Shown here: positions 1 to 7,888 of the stretch, in pieces
Position numbering within the stretch: the first letter of the stretch is position 1
How the letters are laid out: each line of letters opens with the position of its first letter
Source: Chloroflexota bacterium
Lineage (GTDB): Bacteria; Chloroflexota; UBA11872
Direction of reading: 5' to 3'
DNA length: 64,000 bases
NCBI GenBank assembly: GCA_026707585.1
Contig: JAPOWQ010000051.1
Span: 1-64,000 of the forward strand
Notes under the pieces: model-generated
What the model saw: the letters and a program-made list of their open reading frames with translations, nothing else
Database searches by the model: none
What the model was told of the DNA's origin: nothing
Program-made: the position numbers and the translations under genes

Positions 1-292
1 TGCGGTCGTGGTCTCGTGCAAAGGTGTCGACGCGGTGATCCGTCTGGGCGCCGACTCTGTTCCAACCGTGATTCCGCAGGTCGTAGACAAGCAAGTCGAA
101 GTCGCGGCCCAGGAGTGACCAGAACGGATAGTAGAGGTCAATGGCAAGGCCGTTACCGTGGCTCAGCACCAGCCTGGGGCCCTCCGGGTTTCCGTGGCGT
201 CGCAGCATGATTACGGTGTCGTCGTCCGCGTGGACCGGGTGAACCGACAATGGCCTTGGGATCTCCCAGATGGCTGCGAGAGTTCCTTTCAC
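1..292 (-). CDS. alpha/beta hydrolase, N-terminal part (cut by window start)
   Basis: Only the first 97 codons are visible; the gene runs out of the window at base 1. The reading frame gives an alpha/beta-hydrolase opening: a beta strand followed by LVLSHGNGLAIDLYYPFW, which carries the HGNG oxyanion-loop motif, then FDLLVYDLRNHGWN, the usual strand and D-x-R-x-H-G turn of this fold. The catalytic Ser, Asp and His lie outside the window. I chose the GTG start at 292 because AGGAGG stands nine bases upstream of it; an in-frame ATG lies about 30 codons further in but would remove the first strand. The substrate is unknown. It is transcribed divergently from the propeller gene at 586, with 293 bases between them. 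Confidence 0.72.
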   Translation of the reverse strand, partial: MKGTLAAIWEIPRPLSVHPVHADDDTVIMLRRHGNPEGPRLVLSHGNGLAIDLYYPFWSLLGRDFDLLVYDLRNHGWNRVGAQTDHRVDTFARDHDR

Positions 293-471
293 GGTACGCA
301 CCCTCCTGGTATAGCGATCAGCGGGCCGCAAGCAGGCCCGCCGAGGCAACCGCAGAGAATAGTCGCCGCTCGGCGGGTCAAGCCACGGCGACCGAGGGTC
401 CGTCCACGCTCTCTGTGGGGCTGGGGAACTGGATCCGCTGTCGGATCGAAGCGGAAGTTCGCAGCATTCAC

Positions 472-500
472 TTCTTCGGCGTTGGTTGGGCGCATAGAAT
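472..500 (+). promoter_or_regulatory. putative promoter of the gene at 586
   Basis: TAGAAT at 495-500 is a good -10 hexamer. TTCTTC at 472-477, 17 bases upstream, is a weak -35. It lies in the 293-base gap between divergent genes, about 85 bases before the start codon at 586. Nothing else was recognised in this gap. Confidence 0.3.
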
Positions 501-585
501 TGAGCAGCCTTGAGTACGGTTAGCGTCCGGCGATTGCTCCTGGCTTCGTTGGGGGCAGCGGACGTCTTGACCACTGGCGGAGCAC

Positions 586-2190
586 ATGGCCGAACAGACC
601 GCCTACGTAGGGACACGACCGCAGCTTTTTGTCGACGGCTACCTGGTATCGAAACACCAGGGGCTGGCCGAGCAGACACATCAGATGGCGAAGCACCCAG
701 GCCCGGTGCTGAAGGCGGAGGCGGCCTGGGAACGGCCAGAGGTCGCCGGACTGGCCGGCGCCGTGAATGCGATCTACGACGAGGACGAAGGCTTGTTCAA
801 GCTGTGGTACTACGCCCGGGGGACGTTTACGGCGGGAACGCTGCCTGGCGTGCCCAGCCTGTCGTGCTACGCGACGTCACGCGACGGAATCAACTTCGAG
901 CGGCCGGACTTGGGCCTGACGGAGTTTGACGGCTCCACGGCCAACAACATCCTGAACGACGACATCGGGCCGGGCCACGGCATGTTGGACTGCGAGGAGA
1001 TGGCCGGGATCGAGCCCGACGACATGCGCTTCAAGAGCACCCGATGGCTGGGCTTTGACGACAACGGCTACGGGGGGCATGGCGTGACCTTCTCGCCCGA
1101 CGGTCTGCGCTGGCGAACGTACGAGGGCAATCCCGTGATTCGCGGGCTCGAGCATGGGGACTCAATCACCTCGGCCAAACTGCGCGACTCGTTTTATCGC
1201 CTGGACGACCCGCCGGGCTTTCCCAGCGACAAATACGCGCTGTTTCCGAAGGTGCATGTGACGCTGGGTCCCTGGCGACGGCGCTGCATCGGCATGTGCA
1301 CGTCGGAGGCCGTGAATAACCGCACGCCGTTCGTCGAGTGGAGCACACCGCTGCTGGCCCTGGCGCCTGATCAGCGCGACGACGAGATGACCAAGGAGCG
1401 GCTGGCCACCACGCCCAGTCCGGAACTCCTGATCTATAACCACCCGGACGATCACCGCTGCGAGTTTTACGGCATGGTCGCGTTTCGCCACGGGGACGTG
1501 ATGCTGGGGATGCTGTGGATCTTCGATGCGGCGTTCGAGTGCACGCGGCTGGGCGGGCGCAACCAGCAGGCCCTGGTCGACGTGCAACTGACGTCAAGCC
1601 GCGACCTGGTGCATTGGCACCGGGCGGGCAACCGCCAGCCGGTGATCACGCGCGGCGATCCCGAGGGCTTTGACAGCGCCATGATCTTCTACCACTCGTT
1701 TCCTCTCACGGTGGGCGACGAGTGGTGGGTGTACTACTGCGGTCATGCCACCGCCCATTCGTCCATCAGTTACGCGGACCCGGTCGTTCGCGACCGATTC
1801 CTGGAGGACGTGCGAGCGGGCCGCCGGCAGTTTCCAGCGATCGGACTTGCGAAGATTCGATCGGAAGGGTTCATCTCGCTGGACGCCGGACCCGAAGGCG
1901 GATGGCTGACCACACGGCCGTTGCGGCCGGGCAGTGGCCAGCTTGCCGTCAACACGAATGTCGCCGCGGGCGGGGAGTTGCGGGTCGAGGTGCAAGCGGC
2001 GAGCGGCGAGCCGCTGCCAGGCTATGGGCTGGCCGACTGCACGCCGATCACGGGCGACGGCGTGCGGCAGGGGGTACGTTGGGGCGATCGCGGTGGCGAC
2101 CCGAGTTGGAACGGACGCGAGGTGCGGCTCAAGTTCGAGCATCGGGACGCGGAACTATACGCCTTTCAGTTCACCGAACCAGCCGGCTGA
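586..2190 (+). CDS. beta-propeller glycosidase-like protein (GH32/GH43-type fold), substrate unknown
   Basis: This 534-residue protein has no signal peptide and looks cytoplasmic. Short strand motifs recur through it (for example LFKLWYYARG, SCYATSRDGINFERPDLGL, RWRTYEGNPVI, DVQLTSSRDLVHWHRAG), the pattern of five-bladed propeller glycosidases such as GH32 and GH43 and of related uncharacterised families. A C-terminal beta-sandwich of about 100 residues ends in ELYAFQF. The protein at 4232-5704 shares the same layout and the same ending, so the two are paralogs. The catalytic acids cannot be assigned by eye. A GGAG stands just before the ATG. It converges on the FAH-family gene, with 34 bases between the stops. 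The neighbours suggest sugar or sugar-acid catabolism; that is inference. Confidence 0.62.
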   Translation: MAEQTAYVGTRPQLFVDGYLVSKHQGLAEQTHQMAKHPGPVLKAEAAWERPEVAGLAGAVNAIYDEDEGLFKLWYYARGTFTAGTLPGVPSLSCYATSRDGINFERPDLGLTEFDGSTANNILNDDIGPGHGMLDCEEMAGIEPDDMRFKSTRWLGFDDNGYGGHGVTFSPDGLRWRTYEGNPVIRGLEHGDSITSAKLRDSFYRLDDPPGFPSDKYALFPKVHVTLGPWRRRCIGMCTSEAVNNRTPFVEWSTPLLALAPDQRDDEMTKERLATTPSPELLIYNHPDDHRCEFYGMVAFRHGDVMLGMLWIFDAAFECTRLGGRNQQALVDVQLTSSRDLVHWHRAGNRQPVITRGDPEGFDSAMIFYHSFPLTVGDEWWVYYCGHATAHSSISYADPVVRDRFLEDVRAGRRQFPAIGLAKIRSEGFISLDAGPEGGWLTTRPLRPGSGQLAVNTNVAAGGELRVEVQAASGEPLPGYGLADCTPITGDGVRQGVRWGDRGGDPSWNGREVRLKFEHRDAELYAFQFTEPAG

Positions 2191-2224
2191 TCAGGAACCG
2201 GCGGGATACAGGACTGGGTCCGGC

Positions 2225-4144
2225 CTAGGCCTGGCGCACTCGGACGCGGATGGGCGCCAGTCCCTCAACTCCGGCCTCTACCGACACCCCGCGAACCAGC
2301 GCTTCGGATGGGAGTTCCACGGCCGGTCCGAGCGGCCCCAGGCCGATGACGTCGCCTGGTAATAAGGTGATGGCCCGGCTCAGGTAGGCGATGGTTGCCG
2401 CGACGTCGTGGACGTAGTCGGCTGTCGACGCCTGATGGATCGCGCCGTTGACCTGTAGATGCGCCGCCCGGACGGCGGCGATGTCAGCTTCAGACCCAAC
2501 CGACGTGGCGAGACCGAGCGTGTGCCGGACATCCCCGCAATAGCCGAGGAACCTTGAAAAGCGGCGCTCATAATCCGTGACCGGCGGCACAAGCCGCTCG
2601 GTTGGACCGGCGTCGTGGATGGCAAGCAATGCCGCGAGTCCCGCCACGCGGTCCACCGCGGTCGCAGGCGCCTCGCCATACGCGTGCTCGGGCCCGAGGA
2701 CGACCGCTAGATGGCAGGCGACTCGAATGGAGCCGGCATCGGCAGGAACTTCAACCAAGCGCTCCTCGCCGGTATCGTCGCCGCCGGCAACGCTCAAGCT
2801 CGCAATGGGATAGGCCACCGGCGCGGGCACCGCTGGCGACGCACGGCCCTCGATCTCGAGCGAGGCCGCGTCGCGCTGATTGCCCAGGAGCATCCATAGG
2901 CCGTGGGGTGGTGGCAGACCGGGCAATGCGGGAGGTCCGGCATCTTCCGCCGCCGCCCGATCCGCCAGAAGGCGATCCATCGGCGACGAGCCGTCCACCG
3001 TACCCACGAAGTAGTAGGGACTCCTGCCGGTGCGCTCCGCTTGCTGCGGCGCATCCGGGTAGTAGACCGGGGTGCGCAAGGCGCCCACGCGCTCGGCCTC
3101 GACTTCAAGGACCGTGCGACCGGAGGCAGGGTCGCTGGGCAAGTCCTCGATGCCGTCCCAGCCCGCGGCGGCCAGACTCACAATCGTGCCGGGCTGCAAC
3201 GTGAAGATGTGGGAGAGGCGCTCGACCGCATCCTCCACGCCCAGGAGGTGCGCGGAGGTGTGCGAGCGGTTGCGCACGCGTCCATCCTGGCGCGTCCACA
3301 ACAGCAGGTCGTGAGGGTCGCCCACTTCGTCGTGCGTGACGATCCAGGGACCAGCCGGCCCGCAGCCGTCGGTTGCCTTGTCGGCAACCTGGGTGGTGTT
3401 GTGCACGTCGCCGGGTCTTGCGGGCCCGGGCGGGGTGTAGACCTTGCTGTAGCCGTCGTTGGTACACAGATACCCGGCCACGTGGCGATACGCCTGGTCG
3501 GCCGAGACCCGGTGGGCCGGCGCGCCAATCACGAATCCCAGCTCCGCGCCGAAGCTGAGCTGCGCATCCGGCGGCAAATAGAGCGGTTCGTCCTGGCCCA
3601 AGAGTGAATTGACCGGCCGCACTCGCTTGGCCGGGACGCGCGTCATGATGTGCTGCGTCGGGTCCATTCCCTCCTGCTTACGCCACACGGTCGGACTATT
3701 GCCGTGCAAGACCATCCACAGCGGCGAATCCGGCACCGGGGTTCGCAGTCGTGCACGCGACGCCGGCACCAAGGCTGGTTGCAGCAGGGCGTGGTCGTCA
3801 CCGCTCAGCGCCAACCGGCGCACGGTCTCGGCAAGATCCCGCAGCGCCGCCAGCGCCGCCGGCCCTCCGGCCAGAACCCGGCGGGTTGTGACGTGTCCTT
3901 CGAAGGGAAGCGCAAACATGGCGGCCGGCCAGCGGACGCGGGCGCCGGCCGATGCAATGACACGCTGCGCGGCCGCCACATCCAGGAAGTAGCGCGTAAA
4001 CCCCGGGGTGGGCGCGTTTGGATCCGGGGGTGAGTCGGTCGGCGCCGACTCTGCGTGGTCAACCGATCCGTCCCAGCCTTCGGGAAGATCGAGCACGACC
4101 GCCGCCCGGTCTTGGCCCGCGCGCACGATGGTGGTCAGCTTCAT
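2225..4144 (-). CDS. FAH-family protein with two tandem FAH-like domains
   Basis: The protein has 639 residues, about twice the length of a normal fumarylacetoacetate hydrolase-family enzyme. The first half (about 100-360) has the family landmarks: ELGFVIG with E201, TNDGYSK with D230, a DKATDG-PAGPWIVT block (256-270), TLQPGTIVSLA, and a final VLEVEAERVGALRTPV. The second half (about 410-639) repeats the scheme (HLAVVLG, IHDAG, ITLLPGDVIGLG). Its metal-ligand positions are altered, with Ala and His where the family has Glu-x-Glu. In the first half the first Glu is Gly. Family enzymes hydrolyse, decarboxylate or dehydrate 2-oxo acids using a divalent metal. It starts 87 bases after the stop of the propeller gene at 4232-5704 on the same strand, probably one operon, so a role in sugar-acid breakdown is plausible. 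Confidence 0.72.
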   Translation of the reverse strand: MKLTTIVRAGQDRAAVVLDLPEGWDGSVDHAESAPTDSPPDPNAPTPGFTRYFLDVAAAQRVIASAGARVRWPAAMFALPFEGHVTTRRVLAGGPAALAALRDLAETVRRLALSGDDHALLQPALVPASRARLRTPVPDSPLWMVLHGNSPTVWRKQEGMDPTQHIMTRVPAKRVRPVNSLLGQDEPLYLPPDAQLSFGAELGFVIGAPAHRVSADQAYRHVAGYLCTNDGYSKVYTPPGPARPGDVHNTTQVADKATDGCGPAGPWIVTHDEVGDPHDLLLWTRQDGRVRNRSHTSAHLLGVEDAVERLSHIFTLQPGTIVSLAAAGWDGIEDLPSDPASGRTVLEVEAERVGALRTPVYYPDAPQQAERTGRSPYYFVGTVDGSSPMDRLLADRAAAEDAGPPALPGLPPPHGLWMLLGNQRDAASLEIEGRASPAVPAPVAYPIASLSVAGGDDTGEERLVEVPADAGSIRVACHLAVVLGPEHAYGEAPATAVDRVAGLAALLAIHDAGPTERLVPPVTDYERRFSRFLGYCGDVRHTLGLATSVGSEADIAAVRAAHLQVNGAIHQASTADYVHDVAATIAYLSRAITLLPGDVIGLGPLGPAVELPSEALVRGVSVEAGVEGLAPIRVRVRQA

Positions 4145-4231
4145 GTCACGGAAGGTCCATCACGCCGGGCGATCGATTCTGCCCGGCAGAGCCCGACTCT
4201 GACACGCGATAGACGCCGGGGCCTGGGCACG

Positions 4232-5704
4232 CTACTCATCGACGAATTGAAAGGCGTAGAGCCGCGCGCCGCGCATCGAGAAGCGCAGGCGCAGGGGCTG
4301 GCCGGCCTCGACGGGCAGCGCCGAGTCGCCGTGCCAAGTGACGACGTGCCGGATGTGGTTGCCGAGCACCCGATCGCAGGCGTCCAGCGTGTATCCCGCA
4401 ATGGGCCTCCCCTCGAAATCCTGTAGCTCAACCCGAGCATCCCCGCTGGCGGATGCATCGATGTTGAGCTCAAGGCGACGGCCCGCGACATTCATTGGCT
4501 TCGTGATCAGCTCGCCGCCGCCGTAGGCCGCCTCCGCGCCGACAAATCCGTCCAGCCGCTGCTCGGTCCAAATGATCTGGCCGCCCGGGTTGTTCGAGCG
4601 TTTGAGCCCATGCGACTGGTCGTACGCGGTGCCGTACTGGTAGATCGTGTGGTTCCGGATGACCATCCCGAGGGCCGAATAAATCATCTGCGAGCGGGGT
4701 CCGGCGGGATCGAGGCGTACGTATGGCCGACGGTCCGGGCGATCCCAGGTGATCCCGTCGCGGCTGACGGCCAGCTGAATCTCCATCAGACCGTCGTTGT
4801 TCGGCGGGTTGGCGTCGCGGATTTCGAGCTCGGTGAAATGCCTGTAGGTCGAGAAGGTCGAGATGTACACGTCATCGGCGCCCGGATACTTCACGACCGA
4901 GGGCGTGTAAATGTCCATGTCCGGTGGATCCAGATCGTCCAACGCGAGCACCGTCGGAAGTTCGGTAGTGAGCAGGGCGCTTTCTCCCGGCTGGACCGGC
5001 GACTCGGTCAGTTGCCAGCCGTCGCGCGATGTGAGGTCATTGGTTTCCCAGCGCGCAACCGCGCGCCGCCACGGCCCAACGGCGCTCAGCCACTTCTCGT
5101 CACGACCGGTCGGGACCCACTTGCGGAGGTAGGCCACATAGCGTCCGATACGCGCATCCCAGAAAACCTGGTTCTGCGTATCCCCGATCAGCTGGACGCC
5201 GTTTCCGCCGATCCACGTGAACCGAAGGCCGTCGGCCGATGCGAAGTAGCCGAGTCCGAGCGAACCGACGTCCGGGTCGCGGTTGAGCCAATAGCCCTTG
5301 TAACGCTCTTCCGAGGGGGCCGTGGGGTCTTTGAAGACGCTCCCCGGCGTCCCCGGCAGAAGGTTGTTCGCCCAGTCACGGTCAAGCTCGACCAGGCCGA
5401 GGTTCGGCTTGTTCCAGTGGATCCCATCGAGCGACTCGGCATACCCCCAGCGAAAGGAGTTGAGATTGCCCGCACCCATGTGGCTGGATGCGTACCACAT
5501 CCGCGCGAGACCGTCGTCGTCGATCACGGTATTCGGAAAGTGCAGGTGGTGCTCCCAGGCGCGATCCCGATGAATCGCCACCCCGCCAACGCGCGGCGGG
5601 TTCATTCGGAGCGTGACGTTTTTGACCTGATCGATGAGCGAAGAATCGATGAAGAGGTGTTTCCTGGAACCGAGATCAATGGGCTCGCTTGCGTTGTGTG
5701 TCAC
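4232..5704 (-). CDS. beta-propeller glycosidase-like protein, paralog of the gene at 586
   Basis: This 490-residue protein starts at a GTG preceded by GAGGCGGGG. Propeller-type strand motifs repeat: LARMWYASSH, WGYAESLDGIHWNKPNLGL, GYFASADGLRFTW, EIQLAVSRDGITWDRP. The C-terminal sandwich ends in RLYAFQFVDE, matching ELYAFQFTE in the protein at 586-2190. The N-terminal LFIDSSLID matches LFVDGYLVS in that paralog. No signal peptide is seen. It is probably the first gene of a two-gene operon with the FAH-family gene. A glycosidase or glycan-binding role is suggested only by fold and context; the substrate cannot be named. Confidence 0.62.
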   Translation of the reverse strand: MTHNASEPIDLGSRKHLFIDSSLIDQVKNVTLRMNPPRVGGVAIHRDRAWEHHLHFPNTVIDDDGLARMWYASSHMGAGNLNSFRWGYAESLDGIHWNKPNLGLVELDRDWANNLLPGTPGSVFKDPTAPSEERYKGYWLNRDPDVGSLGLGYFASADGLRFTWIGGNGVQLIGDTQNQVFWDARIGRYVAYLRKWVPTGRDEKWLSAVGPWRRAVARWETNDLTSRDGWQLTESPVQPGESALLTTELPTVLALDDLDPPDMDIYTPSVVKYPGADDVYISTFSTYRHFTELEIRDANPPNNDGLMEIQLAVSRDGITWDRPDRRPYVRLDPAGPRSQMIYSALGMVIRNHTIYQYGTAYDQSHGLKRSNNPGGQIIWTEQRLDGFVGAEAAYGGGELITKPMNVAGRRLELNIDASASGDARVELQDFEGRPIAGYTLDACDRVLGNHIRHVVTWHGDSALPVEAGQPLRLRFSMRGARLYAFQFVDE

Positions 5705-5969
5705 CCCGCCGCCTCGATCTCTACCGCCGACCGAGGGAGAGCCGACGCTTCCTGGTCGGAGGCGCCTTCAGCGTTGGCCGGCTGACGATGCCCAGGCAGC
5801 GTGGTTGCGACCGGGAACCGCGGGGGCTGGCGGATGGCTACCCACCGATCAACATTGAGAACGCGCCAGCCGGTGTTAAGTCTCACGTTGCTCGGGAACC
5901 TTCAATTGCCGGTCAGGCTGGCGCCAGCCGCTTTCGCTGGCAACTCGACGGCCGGCCTCAGCGTGGCGA

Positions 5970-6221
5970 CTATCCGCCCTGGGCCGACTTGGCCGCTTCG
6001 AGCTTCTTCGCATAGCCCTCTTGAATCTTGCGATGCTCTTCTTCAGATGCCGCCGGCCCATATAGGCCGGAACGACTCATGTGTTTTCCGCTTCCACGGA
6101 AGTCGAAGTCATCGCTGGCTTCGCAGCCGGTCGCGGCCACGAACGCCGCTATACAGATCACCACGGCCACGCCGGTAACGGCCAGATTGCGACGTATCCG
6201 CGCGATCCGGATAGCTGTCAC
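5970..6221 (-). CDS. small predicted lipoprotein, function unknown
   Basis: This is an 83-residue protein. A basic N-terminus (residues 1-11) is followed by a hydrophobic stretch (13-31) that ends in the lipobox VAATGC with Cys33, then about 50 polar residues. The GTG start has AGGGG seven bases upstream. The signal peptide and lipobox are the reasons to accept so short a frame. I do not recognise the mature part. It is transcribed divergently from the PhyH gene. The 265 bases between it and the propeller gene at 5704 hold nothing I recognise. Confidence 0.55.
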   Translation of the reverse strand: MTAIRIARIRRNLAVTGVAVVICIAAFVAATGCEASDDFDFRGSGKHMSRSGLYGPAASEEEHRKIQEGYAKKLEAAKSAQGG

Positions 6222-6523
6222 GTGCCAGCCCCTGCATCACAGCCGCCATCACCGAGGAACACGCTGCCGCGTGTCGTGTGGAAGGAATGGATGCCTCGAC
6301 TCCCGAGCGGCCTACGGGGTGGCTGACGCAGGCAGACGTGAGCGTTACTCACGCAGGAGATCTCATCATCGGTCGGATCCGCACTGCACGTCCTTTAGCT
6401 TTCGCAACCACCCTGGGTCCGTCGCCGATTGAGCAGGCACCGGCAGGCAGGCCACCCCACCGACTCATTCGAGGTCAAAAAGCCAAAGGTAGAATAGCCG
6501 CACCCCACGCGAGGCCGCAACCG
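6222..6523. other. 302-base divergent intergenic region
   Basis: No gene is seen here. TAGAAT at 6490-6495 is a plausible -10 element for the PhyH gene, about 28 bases before its ATG at 6524, but no convincing -35 lies upstream. A long frame beginning at 6278 runs through into PhyH, but its first 82 codons lack family similarity and are taken to be non-coding. Confidence 0.3.
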
Positions 6524-7750
6524 ATGAAGATCGATCCCGAGCAGTTTCTCAACGATGGCTTCGTGATCCTGAAGAACGTCATCCCGCCCGACCGCCTGGA
6601 TGAGTTGCGCGCCAGCTTTGAGGTGCTGGTCGACCGGCAGCAGGCCATCTGGGCGGACGATCCCGAGGATCCGCGCAGCCACGCCTATAAGGTCAAACAG
6701 CCGCGCCTGGCGTTCCAGACGGTGGTGGATGCGGCAACGGCCAATACAGTGGAATTCTGTCTGCACGACCACACGCTGGGCGTCAGCCGTCAGGCCTTGC
6801 GCGGCGCCGAGGCGGCGCCCATCGCGATGTTTCTCATGTGCAATCCAGCAACCGACTATGGGCCGGATCTGTGGCATCGCGATATTCAACCGAAGAACCA
6901 AGCCCCGCTGGCAGGCTTGCAGGCGGACCTGGTGGCGAATGGGCCGGGCTACGTGCAGTGGAATATCCCGCTGTACGACGACGACGTGCTGTGGGTGGTC
7001 CCCGGCAGTCATCGCCGCCTGAATACCGCGCAGGAAAACCGCGAGCTGCTGAATGACCGGCGCGCGCCGCTGTCGAGCGGGATGCCGGTCAAGCTCGAGG
7101 CGGGCGACGGCGTGATGTACATCAACACGATCCTGCACTGGCCCAGCAACTACAGCACCAAGCTGCGGCGGGTCATCCACCTGGGGTACCGCTCGTTCGG
7201 GGGCGGGCTGTATCCCTACATCCGGGGCTTCTATTGGGAGCCGAGCTTCGTGAAACATCTGTCGGCCGAGGCGCGGGCGACCTTCAAGCGCTTCACGAAA
7301 CTAGCCGCACGCGAGATCGATCAGATCGAGGCGTACATGCGCGCGATGCTCGACCAGGACCAGGACGGATTCCGCGAGGCGCTGGCCAGGTTGCACCCCG
7401 GTGAGACCGGGCGCATGGTTTGCGTAGTTCTGCTGTCGAAGGTGGCGGCCAGGATCGGCACGCTCAAGCGCCCGGAGGTCGCCGGCCTGCCGGGCCCAGA
7501 GCGGGCGCAAGCCGTCGGCGAGGTGTCGTGGGGATCGTTCAGAATCTTCGAAGATCTGGCCGGACGCTTCACGTCAGCCGAGGCCGAATTGCTCGGGCAG
7601 CGCATCGCGCCGTTGAACGCCAAGCTGCACGCGCAGACCGAGCAATTCGTGCCCGGGTTTCAGAGCGGACCGACGCCGCACGCGTTTGAGGACATGCCGG
7701 CCGGTTTCGGCGTGGACGAGTTCATCGCAAGCTGGGGCGAGGCCGGCTAA
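6524..7750 (+). CDS. phytanoyl-CoA dioxygenase (PhyH) family protein
   Basis: This is a predicted non-haem Fe(II)/2-oxoglutarate dioxygenase of 408 residues. I start it at the ATG giving MKIDPEQFLNDGFVILKNV, the typical family opening. WHRDIQPKN supplies the first His and the Asp of the 2-His-1-carboxylate facial triad, and a distal His probably lies in the LHWPSN segment. Residues 1 to about 250 form the double-stranded beta-helix. The last roughly 140 residues (from about EIDQIEAYMRAML to the end) are an extra C-terminal region, and a detached copy of it occurs at 14700-15127. The substrate is unknown; the family hydroxylates diverse lipids and small molecules. It converges on the substrate-binding protein gene, with a hairpin between. 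Confidence 0.82.
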   Translation: MKIDPEQFLNDGFVILKNVIPPDRLDELRASFEVLVDRQQAIWADDPEDPRSHAYKVKQPRLAFQTVVDAATANTVEFCLHDHTLGVSRQALRGAEAAPIAMFLMCNPATDYGPDLWHRDIQPKNQAPLAGLQADLVANGPGYVQWNIPLYDDDVLWVVPGSHRRLNTAQENRELLNDRRAPLSSGMPVKLEAGDGVMYINTILHWPSNYSTKLRRVIHLGYRSFGGGLYPYIRGFYWEPSFVKHLSAEARATFKRFTKLAAREIDQIEAYMRAMLDQDQDGFREALARLHPGETGRMVCVVLLSKVAARIGTLKRPEVAGLPGPERAQAVGEVSWGSFRIFEDLAGRFTSAEAELLGQRIAPLNAKLHAQTEQFVPGFQSGPTPHAFEDMPAGFGVDEFIASWGEAG

Positions 7751-7837
7751 CCGGATCTGGCTCCGATACGCCTCCGCCAGGCACGACCTGGCCATTGGCC
7801 TGGGTAAAACCTCGCCGCGCGGCCTGAGAAACAATGC

Positions 7838-7865
7838 GGGAGGGCACGCTGGTGCGTGCCCTCCC
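7838..7865 (-). terminator. perfect 12-bp hairpin, likely terminator
   Basis: GGGAGGGCACGC and its exact complement are separated by a four-base loop. It lies between the convergent PhyH and substrate-binding genes, 24 bases past the stop of the latter. On the - strand the stem is followed by a modestly T-rich stretch (GCATTGTTTCTC), so I assign it to the substrate-binding gene. It may work in both directions. Confidence 0.6.
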
Positions 7866-7888
7866 GGCTGTCGTCAGGGCTCTGACGC

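Noticed and set aside
6278-6523. An 82-codon N-terminal extension of the PhyH gene
   Set aside because: The extension has no family similarity, and the ATG at 6524 gives the normal family start with a possible -10 just before it.
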